A stretch of DNA of 64,000 nt from Albifimbria verrucaria (lineage: Eukaryota > Ascomycota > Sordariomycetes > Hypocreales > Stachybotryaceae). Below, one piece after another: positions 21,948-33,805 of this stretch; position 1 is the first letter of the stretch, and every line of letters begins with the position of its first letter. The translations under genes were made by a program, and so were the position numbers. The stretch spans positions 38,977-102,976 of the forward strand of contig JAHREC010000032.1 of the NCBI GenBank assembly GCA_020081605.1. Direction: 5' to 3'. The notes under the pieces were generated by a model. The model saw only the letters and a list, made by a program, of their open reading frames with translations, did no database searches and was not told the origin of the DNA.

Positions 21948-23107
21948 AGTCTTAAGGGCTTGACGTCTGAGTGTTATAAGCAATCCTGGGATAAGATGTT
22001 GTTGGATAATACGGACGATGTCGTTCATGTCTTATCTCTCAATGGTCTTTTCCTCTATGTCTCCTCATCATGCAAGCGTATGCTCGAGTACGATACGTCA
22101 GACCTTGTGGGTAACTCAATCTCCTCCATCTGCCACCCATCCGATATCGCATCTGTAGCGCGTCAGCTCAAGGAGACAGCTTTTGGAAATCTTGTTGATA
22201 TTGTATTTAGAGTTCGCAGGAAGAATAGTGGCCATGTATGGTTTGAAAGCTACGGCTCACCATTCACTGGGCAAGGCAAAGGACGCCAGTGCATCGTTCT
22301 TGCGGGACGTGGGCATCCCGTCTTAGCTCTCAGCCGGCAGAATGTGGAGGCGAATGGTGGAATTGGCGATAGCGAGCTCTGGACGAAGCTGTCCACTTCA
22401 GGCATGTTTCTCTTCGTATCATCAAGCATCAAATGTCTCCTCGGTCTGCAGCTAGAACCTTTGGTTGGTACAAGCATGCACAAACTGATGCGGAAGAAGT
22501 CAAGATTGGACTTTGGCCGAGCGATTGAAAAAGCTAGGGAAGGCAAGATTATCAGTTGTAAGCATGAGATCCAGAATAGCCAAGGCCAGGTTGTACAGGC
22601 TCAGACGACTATTTGCCCTGGCGATGCGATAGAAGGACAGAAGCAACCGTTCCTTCTTGCTCAGACCAAATTGGTCAAGATTTCCTCCCGAAATATTCCC
22701 CCAGCGAGCACTGTTTCATGTGATCCATATGGTGCTTTGGCACCAAGGAGTAATGGGTACATATCTGCTGTCAACCTTGCATTAGAACCAACTGAATGAT
22801 CTTTGAGCCCAGGTACACAACTCATAGCCTTAAGCTCAGAAGACAACCTATTCGATGAGCTGCAGGCGACTAAGTGTTCTGACTGGCAATTCGAAATGTT
22901 GCAGATGCAGAAGATAAACATGACCCTTGCTAAAGAAGTCAGAAGGTTGTTAGCCGCCAAAAAAGACGCAAAAGGGGACAGGGAGCTGGTGATATCGTAC
23001 TCGATTGTGCCAATTGTCATACCAGAAACACACCCGAATGGCGAAGAGGACCAAGCGGCCAGAAAGACCTCTGCAACAGCTGTGGCTTGCTCTAGGCCAA
23101 AAAAATA
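21948..23107 (+). pseudogene. White-Collar-1-like PAS/GATA protein, N-terminally truncated
   Basis: WC-1 is the fungal blue-light receptor and transcription factor: LOV, two more PAS domains and a GATA zinc finger. Here the PAS-B start CYKQSWDKMLLDNTDDVVHV is followed by GLFLYVSSSCKRMLEYD and FRVRRKNSGHVWFES. Then comes PAS-C (ELWTKLSTSGMFLFVSSSIK, MRKKSRLDFGRAIEKAREGK), LVKISSR, and the linker EDNLFDELQATKCSDWQFEM. A GATA finger follows in another frame: [24 protein letters not shown]. No LOV motif (GRNCRFLQ) is visible upstream. Lesions: a TGA at 22797, a frameshift near 22965-22995, and a TAG (23093-23095) replacing the Trp expected just after CGL. No ATG begins the frame. It is most likely a decayed duplicate, since a functional WC-1 would be expected elsewhere. 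Confidence 0.85.
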
Positions 23108-23109
23108 AG

Positions 23110-25640
23110 GGTCATCCCTGGTCACTGAGATATGTCAATATCTGAACCAAAGCTCACACCAGAAAGATTGGGTTTCTTCTATCGATTCATCCCGTCGTGG
23201 CTTGAATACACAAACCCAGAAAACCGCACCCTCAATACCTGCCTTACATAGGAGACATTGTTTGATACAGCAACTTAACAAAGCCACCAATGCTGAGGGA
23301 TCTGAGAAGCTTCCGTTACTCCAAGGATTTTTTTACTCGAGTCAATTTGCCATAGCAGGAGTGGGGATGATCAACCTGCTAATAATTGACAAGAGATGCC
23401 TTCCTTTTGAATAGCAACAGGTAATCAATTTTTAGGTCCATGCTCGTGTGATATATACTACGAGGGACTATTTCTTTAAAAGTTCAATTCGATATTTTGC
23501 ACCATCCTATGGGAAACTTTTCGTTTTGTGGTCAAGACCAGGTCCGTGCGTCTTGCCCGATATTTTCAAGTTATTATCGTGAAGACCATAAGACAGCCTA
23601 ATTGGTAACAGCAAATGTAGACCAACTTCGAAGATAAGAGCTACCTGTTAACTCATGCTTAATGAGCCTAATTCTGTTGCTAGTTAGTCACTACATTCCA
23701 TGAAACATCTTCTTTCCAAGCTGAAATCGAATCTGATTCGAACCAGCCTAGGACTTCAGGCTCTCGAGGTGATTTATCCATCGCTCAGAAATATCGTTCG
23801 GTTTTAAATCTCATCTCCGCCAATTACCACGTGGTCTGCTATCACTAGCAGGGTGAGTACCCCTGGGGCAGACATCATATCACTTTGTATTTTATATGGG
23901 TTCCATCATGTGCTTTTTCTAGCACACTGTAAGCCCAGGATCCATGGTTGTGTTGCAGAGAGCTCACACGGAGGTTGCCGTGAGTGTCATTGGATCCCAT
24001 TGAATGTGCGAAGACCACATCGAAGCATCGGACATGGATCTGGGAAGAAACTAGTGACATTAGCCTGTTAGTGAATGCGCCGGTGATCAAAGTCGTAATA
24101 TTTAGTGACTTTGCGAAGATCTACATCATTTATCTGGTATTGAGAGAATGGTTTTAGGTGTTTCATGCAGCGACATGTTGGCTAAATACTATGGTGCTCA
24201 TAACATCAATTTGGCCTTCACACATTCAATGAGATATAGCGTCCGTAGTCTTTTGGATGAAGACATACTCTACCCTTTTTAGTAAAATTACTCGTAGGTC
24301 TTCTCCGACATTTCATGATGAACATGGGCTTAGATGTTGTTTTCACGCATAAACGGCTCTATTTTTTGACGCCACAGTATGTTTCAAGGTAATCATTGGG
24401 GTGTCCTGGGACGTAAGGGAGATCCCAAGTTAATGTCCACTGGGAGTAAATGAAGCACATCTCGCCCATCCAGCACATGTTTAGCTACCGGCTCCATCTA
24501 TCCGTAATGAAGTAAAGTACCGATGGGTAAATGACGTAATTGACCTTTTGCAATGGAAGTACAACGCCACAGAAACCTTGAAGGAAGGGATTCAGTCTCA
24601 CCCTCGAATTTAGCTCCATGCATAGAGCGCACTTTATGATATGTTACTTGCACCAATGGTTGAAGCTGGGGTATATGAGGTTGTTTCTGACGGGGCTTCA
24701 CATATTCACTAGTATAAGTTAATAAAGCGCGCAACTCCCTTTGGTTCCGTGGGTCGTTGATTCTGTCATTCGATGGTTCTCGAACGGTCAATTACAACCT
24801 CCTAAGAAGGAATTTAGGGTGCCTTAAACGTCCAAAGTACTTGTCATAAAAAAGAAACCCTTATCCGCATATGGGTGGAGCGATGAAAGGCTTTATCCAC
24901 CCACATCAACTGGCCTCAAGTCCCTTCGCTAACAGGTATCAGATTAGCATGCAGGATCTGCCAACTCCACCATCTAGATCACCTTGCTAGCTGGAACTGC
25001 AGATAGTCGATGCTGAGGATAGGTTTATATCAAAAAGGAGGAATAAGCCGGAAAATAAAAGTTAGATACTGACTAACAGAAGCATGTATTATAATAATCA
25101 TAATTTGCCTTTCGGAACACTGCTAGAGACGTGGCACATGCTGCAATTAGTTCGACAATAGATAATCAAAACACCCAGTTAACGTTGCATTGGCTAAGCA
25201 GATCCAGGCTTCATGCACCTGCGTGGTAAGCAGATACGTCATTGGGATGCAAAGAGCGCACCGTCATTATAAGGCCTCGACAGCTTCTAAGCTTACTTGA
25301 AATTATCAGCGAGGCCTTGCCTATAAGAGTAGTTAATGCGCCCATGGGATCCGCACATTCAAAGTGCACAGCGATACAATAACTAACTCGTAAGCCTCAG
25401 CTGACTGAGTGCAGCGTAACACAAAGAAATATTGAGATAACTGTACTATAGGATGATAGAATGAAACAAGTCACATGCGGCAGTGGAAAAAGTATAGAAT
25501 CTTATCGAATTCTTACAATATTGAAGCCTATGATTCACATTAAGCACCGACTTTGCAGATTTGACTTACACCTCACACAAAACGTACTAAGCATAGATTT
25601 TTTTATCTTCAAAATCGAGTTTGTCACTACCCTCTGTCCT
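23110..25640. other. No supported gene
   Basis: About 2.5 kb with only short frames. The longest is 24498-24791 (-, 97 codons), basic and rich in Arg/Pro/Gln, without a recognisable domain. Codon structure and motifs are lacking; it may be decayed repeats. Confidence 0.4.
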
Positions 25641-25642
25641 TT

Positions 25643-26036
25643 ATGCTCGCTATACGTGGCATGACTGCCCCGATAGCTGAGGATGAATGCGGTGACCTCG
25701 GCGTCATGCAAGTGCCTGAGAGTGTTGATCCAAGTACAGTGCGCAAATGCTTTGAGCACCCTCTCAGCAACACTGCTGTCTCTTCCAGGGACGAAGAAAA
25801 CTCTACCAACCAACTCTTCAAGCGCGCCTGTTGGTTTGGAGCCCAAAGTGGCTGCATCAATGGGCATCGTTGGAAGAGGTGCGACCCTCAATCAGCAGGC
25901 CATTTGGTGCTGGACTGCCCGAGTGGCTGACGGTCAAGGACCCTGGTATACGTGTGGAAGGGACCAGGACTGTAACATGGGAATGAAATGCGGAGCTGGG
26001 TGCTGTAAGGACTGTGGATGTAACTACCATGTCTAA
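25643..26036 (+). pseudogene. Small cysteine-rich, effector-like protein, frameshifted
   Basis: Two overlapping frames together read as one small Cys-rich protein. The first (ATG 25643) has ECGDLGVM, DPSTVRKCFEHPLS, a FKRACWFG site resembling a KR processing site, then SGCINGHRWKRC. After a frameshift near 25890-25905 the second continues WCWTARVADGQGPWYTCG and ends with CGAGCCKDCGCNYHV before the stop at 26036. The Cys-dense C-terminus with a KR-like cleavage point fits secreted fungal peptides. No signal peptide is visible, so an upstream exon may be missing. One position where Cys seems expected (GHxW) is Arg. I cannot name the family with certainty. Confidence 0.5.
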
Positions 26037-26039
26037 TTG

Positions 26040-27180
26040 ATAATTCTTTGTAATTGCTTGGTATCCTTCGCCATGCGGAGGTAGCGAGTAGTTTCTAGCC
26101 TATGCTATCTCTGGTGTAGAGTTCAACTCATATTCTTTTATTCAATATAAATAGAGATAGATGATACAGCTACTATAATAAAAAGGAATCTTTTGTAGTT
26201 ATAATGATAATTATGGAATAAAACCCTGGTAATGACGATAAACAGAAGATTAAGATAGATAAAGCATGTGGAGCTGAAGAATTGAATGAATTGCCTAGAC
26301 ATAACCCTATTAGAAGCAATAAAAGCTTGCTTATATTTATACTTCATAGTAACGCATGTTGATAGCCCCTTCTATATCTCAATCAAGGACAAAGATAGTT
26401 GGCTTGCATGCGGCAACCGCTATGTCCATGATTTACATTTGAAGGGTTTGACGCGCACTTTCTCGGTGAGTGACAGAACTGTACCGACCCTTATGCCATG
26501 ACCCATACTCAAAATGCTTCTTCCCAATTTCTAAACAAGCCATACAGCCATACAGCCATACCAGTCCACTCGCTAGCCTAGAACCAAGGTTTTACCTTAT
26601 AAACCAGTCAAAATGATCATTCCAAATGTGGTGATAGCTTGCGCTTGAAACCTTTCACGCACGTCTCCTATTATCTTGTCGATCAAAGGCGAGCTCAGGC
26701 GTTTTCAAGGCAAATATCATGGGCTTCGCATGGGTGACAAGCGATACAAAACTGAATCGAGCCAACCGCATAATAAGTGCTGTATTTATTGGCTGGAATC
26801 CGAAGCGTTGGATCATCATCTCTTGCCTATGATCTGACTGTACCCAACTCATTACAAGAGCGGTTGGGATCCCTTTTCAAAATATGCAACATGTTATGTA
26901 GTTAGCCTGTTGGCCCGCATCCTACTTTGAGTGTCAGCCCTCGTAGGAATCTTCACAGGCCCAGAAGAAAAGTTAGCTTGATGATCGATTAATTCCTTCT
27001 TCCAATTGTAAAATAACCTTATATTCAATCTTGAGTGAAACACAATTTAAAGATTGGGTCGTTAGAAAATAAGCATTTATGAAAATTAGGTCTATACTTG
27101 GAATCGACATCATAGACACGGACATTTCCACCCCTTGTAGAGGAGGTTCTCTGTTATCCCCAACAATAGTAGTGCATCTT
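26040..27180. other. No supported gene
   Basis: It includes an AT-rich stretch at 26120-26340 and a short tandem of CATACAGC near 26545-26565. Short frames have no motif. Confidence 0.4.
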
Positions 27181-27188
27181 GGATGCTG

Positions 27189-27773
27189 TCAAGACACAGC
27201 GGTCCTGACTAATGGCTCTTGAAAAATAGGAACTTGTCTATGAACAGAAACTAGTATCAGAACAGGGGGCGCGGGGATCAAAGAGCCCTGTAGAAGCAGT
27301 TCGCCATCTTGGGCACATTTTAATATAGATTCAACATCTTGGTGTGACCTGAGCCTGCGTAGAAGTTCGATGGACTCGGCCTCAGACCTAGACCTCAGTA
27401 ACTGGAGCAGCTCTTCAAGGACTGTGTTCCTCTTTTCCAGCGCCCCACATCGCCGCCTAAGTGCCTGACCGTGCGTTTCTGTGGGAGCCGCGAGATAAAC
27501 ACAAACCAGGGAGCGAGAAATACATGCCGAGCAGTGGGGACGTTCCGCAGTGCACTGGCGATCAATTCAGCAAGCCACTCTACTACGAGTACACCAAGAG
27601 AGGCCGTTAAGCTTACTTTACTCTTGCGGGCTCGACAGGCCTCACACGCGACCGGAACCCCCGCTGCCTGTAAACATATGAGGACTTAATAGTGGTGGTA
27701 GTATTGGTGGCACAGGAAATAATAGGAGGCAGCAGAGGCATATTGCCCTGCCCACCTTCGTCTGGCTGTCCAT
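27189..27773 (-). CDS. Short Zn(II)2Cys6 DNA-binding protein, 144 aa
   Basis: Spliced by eye into an intact frame. Exon 1 is 27756-27773 (ATG, MDSQTK), exon 2 is 27617-27667, exon 3 is 27189-27554; the introns are 88 and 62 nt, both phase 0. The zinc cluster CEACRARKSKCTAERPHC then SACISRSLVC has C2C6C6C2C6C spacing, with intron 2 exactly before the third Cys. A helical dimerisation-type linker follows (ALEKRNTVLEELLQLL) and then the motif RRLRSHQDVESIL...DGELLLQGSL that follows the zinc cluster in one class of fungal regulators. Full-length relatives run several hundred residues further; this protein stops 30 residues later without an effector domain. A DNA-binding-only protein could act as a competitor of a full-length paralogue (inference). 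It is a paralogue of the 36.9-kb gene. Confidence 0.75.
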
Positions 27774-28225
27774 CTTTGTTGGCTCTCATGAGTGGCAAGA
27801 CACAGCGCGTCAACCAGGTTCATGAACAAGAAGGGTTTCTGGCTATGCCGAGGGTGTGCCGGATAAATGCGCCAATAACATCGCCTTAGCCTGTTCGGAT
27901 CATAATTAACCCGGTAGCCGCGCAATGTCCATCTGATCAATCAAACTGGCAAGAGTCCAACCAACCACTTCCCCTGTCTATTCGGCAAATATCTTCGAAG
28001 CCAGGACATCGGAGGCAAACCAACACACTTGGTGTACTTTGTATGATAATTTCACTGTCGTCACTACTAGACCGAAGCTTTGACCACTCGCTAGAAGCCT
28101 ACATGTGACATGACTATCTTTCCGTCTAGTTACCTTGGATTCTTGATAACGCCCTCACCTCTACTAAACGGCACTATTAGAAGAACGAACAGTAAGCTCT
28201 GAAGGGCGGTGAGATTTCAAGGGTC

Positions 28226-30383
28226 CTAAAAGCTCCCCATCTCCAGTAAAATAATGAGAAACCAATAGAAAGCACTATATAATCGAGATAATAGATATAT
28301 CCGACTCGTTTTGTCTTGTAGAAGTAGTAAAGGCTTTGTCACATCGTATACTCCGACTCGTCTATAATGCTTCTGATTCACATCATGAAATTCCAAAACA
28401 AGTCCACCTAAGCAACGGGGTATGCTTTTGACAGGGGCGAGTCGAAGTTCGATATACACTAGCAACGACCACATGGCCAAGTAAGCGAGCTTTTCCTTTT
28501 GGTCAAAATGGGAACTTTCATCGTCCATTACAACATCAAAATCCGTAGTCAAGCTCGTAGTACTGGATATTTCGGTAGAGACTTGTAAAGTATCTCCGTA
28601 ATCAGTTCCATCTGTTCGTAAGATCGAAGTCGGTTGGAAAAAATTTCCTCGTAGTATGAGCGGAACCTGCAAATCCTCAAGACTGCGTTTTTTGCTCCCA
28701 AATCGTTCATATTCGAAAAGACATTTGAAGTCGGGGCAACGCTTATGATACCGGAGGTGGCCTGGGTGCACATGCACATTGCTCCCAGCCCAGCTCCCAC
28801 GACGGAGCACGCCACCTCATCAGACGATATTTTGCAAGCTGCGCACAACCTATATGTCGAGTCCAACATAATTCTTGTAGCAAACTGTTACTAGATAGCC
28901 CATAGCTAAATCTGTTGCCTGTAAGCCTCGTTAAAAAATCTTGAATACCGTGTACGGCGATGAGTCTGTCGCTCTCTTTAGTAAGGTTGCACCTGGTAAA
29001 CGACTTGACAAAAGGTTTCCATCCTCATAAATTTCGTCATTCCAGTTGTCACCCCGTTGAGGCCGAAGCGCGGCATTCTTCAGTGGATTTTGACTATTGT
29101 TGAACCAAGGTGGCTGTGTTGTAGGATGCGTGCCGTCAGCAAAAAGCTCTGCACTAGTGTTTTCCGGACACTTCCAAAAAGTTTTGGGACGCCGAGAAGT
29201 GCAAAACTCTGAGAGATAGAAACCTCTCCTGCATTACCCAAGCTCTTTTGTTCAGCAAACCCTATTCCACATTATTCGTCCAATGATACGCGGGGAATGC
29301 CCGGTACATCCCATTGGGATGAGCTCCATCTTCTCCTAATTTCAAATCCCAAGTTGTGTGGATATTGTACGCACACTCAGCAAAGCTGTACCTTTCAAAA
29401 AAAACAGTGCAACTAAAATGTTTAATGCTCCAGTTGCTGAAAAGGCTGTGGGAATAAACATCGCGCATGGTGGTTGCTTCGCCAAGCCAGTCGTTTGGGT
29501 TTGAAAGGTACATAACGAGTCAATCCATATGTGCTGTATAGATAGCCGCCTCGCAATACCGATGGCGCTATGAAGGTCTTAGGAAGATTTTCGATGGGAA
29601 TACCGGTCCTCACGGAGTACCCGGCTTTGGCTGTGGGCTTGGTTGGTTTCGAGTCCCCATTAATAACTCACGGTTGCGTAAGATTTCCTTTCCATGTCCG
29701 TACCATCATGGAGGTATATCATTCCTGCTATGTCATCGATTCTAAGCAGCCGAGTAGGGCGCCAATAATGGTAACCGTTTTTTGTTCTTGCATGACATGC
29801 TTGGTGGCTGTCAAGGCACACCTCCAACTTGGATTTCATGAACTCGAACGAACCCTCCGAGCTCATGTTAGATGACAAGACTTCCACAGCTTGCGGATCA
29901 TGATCAGCTAAAGAGTGTTGGTTACCTAAACAAGTTTTTCCATGCTAGACACGTACATTCCAGTAGCAACGTAGGGAGCAGAATCCACAAGGTGTCACTA
30001 TCACCATGACAAGGATTTAGTCTTAGCTCTATTGCCTTGGCATTAACGCCTTTCTTGAGTGATAAAAGGCTGCGAAGGATGATATAACTCAGCTTTGGTG
30101 GTCCAAGTGTCCTTCCGTGGGAACTAGCCTCCTCTATGTGCCAGCTGTGGCGTGACCATGTAATTAAGCAGATACGGCATTTCTCAGGTTAGGTCGTGCT
30201 GATAGTAGGCATGAATTCACGTTCCTCATGGATACCAACCTTTTGTTGACCTTGGAATATTAGCGCACAATCTTCGCAGATAGCGCCTATATGAAGGTTG
30301 TCGGTGTTGCATGCCATGGCGCTGCTTTGAGTTGAGTATCGTCTGCGTGTTGTCCCCGCACGCTTTTGGTTGATTGATTCCAT
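28226..30383 (-). pseudogene. HET-domain (heterokaryon incompatibility) protein, multiply broken
   Basis: HET proteins trigger cell death when genetically different hyphae fuse. Pieces in order on the minus strand: the N-terminal ICEDCALIFQGQQKVGIHEE (from ATG 30383 or 30317); a segment with CRICLITWSRHSW and LGPPKLSYIILRS (about 30160-29950); FEFMKSKLEVCLDSHQACHA and ATVSY then a stop where YCWG is expected (29887-29655); GIPIENLPKTF (about 29600); DWLGEATTMRDVYSHS (about 29500-29450); LNKRAWVMQERFLSLRVLHF (about 29245-29185); and a C-terminal region to 28226 with GLVLEFHDVNQKHYRRVGVY. Lesions include stops after TISTT and VSY, a frame change in the HET core near 29550, a TAG before LLNKRAW and a T-run frameshift near 29178. 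Clearly non-functional. Confidence 0.85.
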
Positions 30384-30788
30384 ATTGGCTATTACTGACA
30401 AGGTATAGGTATGAATACTTAATGATGATAAAACACCATACAGTAGCACCGGGGTGTTTAGTTAGGTGTATTAATGTATACTCTTCTTATTGTGGAGGGT
30501 GCTGTTCAGAAGGTGCGCGGACAACTCACGTAGGATCAAATGCGAGATAAATGGCGTTTAGGGCTTCTATGCTTGGCGGTGAAGTACTATTGTCGTTGGT
30601 TAGTTTATATTTCCACATTTGGACGTTTGACGCAGGGCTATGCGGACCGAGTATATTTCTAATTGACGTGCCTCACAAACAAAGCGCTACATTGTTGTCG
30701 TGGCTGCGCCCACATATAAAAGTTCGTAGCATAAAGTTGGCTATTGCGAATCGGTATGAGGGCTATTGGTCAAACGATGCCGCCGTGA

Positions 30789-31280
30789 CAACGAACACAA
30801 AGCTCCTTTGTTCACGACCCGGGCTTGATCACGCAGGGCAACTCCAAAACGAATGTAACGGCTCAAAGGCAGGACCTTGTCTTGACGATATCATCATCGC
30901 CTCCACCTGATGAAGGTTTCCACCTCATTCAAGCCAGCGACATGAAGGTATCGCATAGCGCCGACCATTTCAACAAACTACCACTTAGACCGCATGATGT
31001 GCATAACGCTCAAATCATTTTATATCCACTGACAATATTACAAAAGTGGTCAGCATATCATCAGTGCTTTACCACAGAGACGCCTAAGTGGCGGGGCGGC
31101 CCTAATGATCCCTACACATTGTGCAGTGTCTGTGGTTTGGCATATGCCAGACCCCGACGCAACACGAACCAGCACTTATCCCAGACAACTAAACCGCCAT
31201 GCAATGGAGGAAGCAAAAGGACAGTGATGAAAAAATGGATCAAGCACACTTGGTCCATTATGTGTGCAACAAGTGATTAA
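30789..31280 (+). CDS. GATA-type zinc-finger fragment
   Basis: The frame contains CFTTETPKWRGGPNDPYTLC then SVCGLAYARPRR, the second half of a GATA finger (TPxWRxGP...LCxxCGL). These fingers bind (A/T)GATA(A/G) sites in regulators of nitrogen, iron or light responses. The first Cys of the first CxxC is Tyr here (YHQC) and the Gly that follows the pair is Phe, so the zinc site is damaged. The frame opens after a TGA at 30786-30788 and has no ATG before about 30940. The C-terminal tail is basic. The upstream part has no known domain. It is most likely a decayed gene or one exon of it. It lies 400 bp from the HET pseudogene, divergently. Confidence 0.55.
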   Translation, partial: QRTQSSFVHDPGLITQGNSKTNVTAQRQDLVLTISSSPPPDEGFHLIQASDMKVSHSADHFNKLPLRPHDVHNAQIILYPLTILQKWSAYHQCFTTETPKWRGGPNDPYTLCSVCGLAYARPRRNTNQHLSQTTKPPCNGGSKRTVMKKWIKHTWSIMCATSD

Positions 31281-31284
31281 AGAC

Positions 31285-32950
31285 ACGCAGTCACAACGGC
31301 ACAACAAAGCATAGCCGTCAACGAGTTAGAGCTCGGGCTGATAGGAAACAAGATAACTAGGGACTCTGACGGCCCAGCAATTTGTGTATGACCACGGAAT
31401 AATAAAATCTCTTTTTAGCAAAAGACTAGAGACCCTTAGACTCATCTCCTGTATTGCAGCATCGATATTGCTCTTCTTCTTGTCCATTAAATCCTCCTGT
31501 GCAGCTCTCTCTTCTACACTTGAGGCACAGGACTCGGTTCGATGGCCATCTGCTCTCGTATCTCGTATACGCAGATACGTAAGGCACTATCGGGCTTACC
31601 GGCGGGTCAAATATGGTTGAGAAAGAATAAGACGAGTCTGCTGCTACATCGAGCATTTCCGAGGACGGGATGGCGTTCGGAAGCATTGTTATAGCGTGAC
31701 CCTCGTATGGCAGAGTACCATGGAGGTTTGCATTCATAAAAGGATAATACCCAATGAAAGATGTATGGGTCGTTGCCTCGCTCGAACTTGGTATGGGACA
31801 GGGTTGAGCAGTATTCTGCCATTGCTAAGCATGTGATTGCGCATTGAAGGTATACTGTATGAGACGAGTTAGTTGTCTGTTTGGTAAACAGAATACTACA
31901 CGGTTACGGTAGGCTGACTCCAAATGAACACCTATCAAGCATGCCCAGATGGTCAAGAGACCCTTGATAAGACTGCCCTGATTCGATGACATATTAGGTT
32001 GCACCCTCTGTTGATTTTGAATATGAAGTATATGGAGAACTGAACCATCAGCATATGCCACAGCAGAATATACCCAGGACTGGGCGAATTAAAACTCCAT
32101 AGTGAAATGACGCGGTTGCTATCAGCGAAGTTGAGGCCGTGTTACGGCTTGATATTAATATCATTTAAGCCAGCTGAGTGAAGGGGATCCAAAGTGTATC
32201 CACAAGACCCTGTATTCTATTGACACTGGCGTACCCCATTGAGGTAAACCCTTCCATACCCCTCATGGTAGACAGCAGATTCAAATACAATATCACGCGG
32301 ATTATGCCGCGGAGCGAACCTCGCTGCTTCCTTAATTCGCGACTACAAGTGTGTCACTAACTTCAAAGTACTTGTAGATTGTGATTTGATGTTGAGATTA
32401 GCATCAGCAATGCCAAAAGGCGTTTCAGTGTTTCATATTTTCTTGGCCTCGGTCAATGGGCTTGATTTCTGGCCGATATAGCTTCTTCTGCCTCTTTTTG
32501 TGTTCGAGCGTTTGAGGAGCATTATATGCTCAAGAACTGGCCAGAATGGTTGACGCCGGCCTGTTCAGGAAGCAACTCATCTCGCCCACGCACACATATC
32601 AGCGCCTTTCATAGTCATTCTGGACCCGCTCTCAGGACGGAGGACCCTCTCAGCAGGTTCATGGCGGTAGGTTCTCATTAGTTACATCTCTCCACCAAAA
32701 TTGAGATCAGCACACAGATATTTCATACGGCCCACTTTCTAGGGCGATTATATTCACCCGTTCTTCCAGAGCATAGTCTGGACGCCGTTCTTGAATACCA
32801 AGGGTTCATTACCAAATCAGTTTCTCCACTACCTTGGGCATTTAATTCACAATGTGGAGCCTGGAAAAGGTTGTGTTGTAATCGGGTGCCGAGATAGTAG
32901 ATGTATAGCCGCATATCAGATGATTCCAAAATCTTTGCGTACTAGCAAGC
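31285..32950. other. No supported gene
   Basis: Short frames on both strands (for example 31426-31737 and 31607-31822, -) without recognisable motifs. Confidence 0.4.
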
Positions 32951-32954
32951 CTAA

Positions 32955-33430
32955 TTAGGCCACCCTGGTATCATGCCCATTTTTACCACTGACGGTGTCT
33001 TTCCCACGCTGAAAAGAATAAACCGACATAGGCTGGGCAGGGTTATCGAGAATGGGCTGCAAACTTTCCACCAGCCATCCGGAATACGTGCCAGAATGAT
33101 CGACACTGACTTCTTGGAATTGCCTTATTAGGCGCTCGACTTCAAGGCGCAGACCGTCCTGATCAAGGGTGTGTGTCAAAGCCCAAACCACCGACCGATA
33201 TGGGATGGTGTTAAACACCACATACCACGGCGATGAGGACATCGTGGCTAACAACTTTGGAGCCCAGTCGATCGAAGCTTTGACCAATAAATTGCCGGCA
33301 CGCAGCAACGACAGTTTTGTGGAAGTTGACGTCGGCAGAAACGTCGGTGGCCTCGATGTCGACGCCATCACACTCGTAGAGACGTTGTCCGGGGATATCT
33401 CGGGCAAGTTTTATACATTTGGGCTAATAT
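32955..33430 (-). pseudogene. Hypothetical protein, frameshifted
   Basis: Not recognised. On the minus strand one frame reads IPGQRLYECDGVDIEATDVS and continues through CRQFIGQSFDRLGSKVV to about 33210. A second frame then continues with IPYRSVVWALTHTLDQDGLR and VERLIRQFQEVSVDHSGTYS to a stop at 32955. The composition in these two pieces looks more protein-like than any other frame here, which suggests one gene broken near 33205. The opposite-strand 106-codon frame at 33169-33489 is probably its shadow. Confidence 0.3.
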
Positions 33431-33805
33431 TCCTTATTCTGACATATGCGAAGCTGAAAGGCGATGGGAAGATGCCTGACACTGCATAAATGGACATGTT
33501 AGGGATGACCCGCGTGCAATTGAAGGACAGCAGAGTGGCAGCGGATGGGCTTAGTAAGGTGTATGAGGAGCATACAGTGGATGCTTGGGTGCCTGAGGCA
33601 TAAAACCGTAAGGGTGAGTTTGAGGCAGCAATAATGGATCATCCCAAGTGCAATATTTCGCGACCAACATCCAACTACAATGTTGCGGGGTGAAATTTAG
33701 CTCACTCTTCGGTCCGCATTGCGCTTCATTTCTTGATATACTACCCATAGCAACTGTAACAACCCGTCCAGTCACACGCCCTGAGTTCCGATCGCCATAA
33801 TTTGC

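Noticed and set aside
33169..33489. 106-codon plus-strand frame
   Set aside because: It overlaps more protein-like minus-strand frames and has no motif; probably a shadow.
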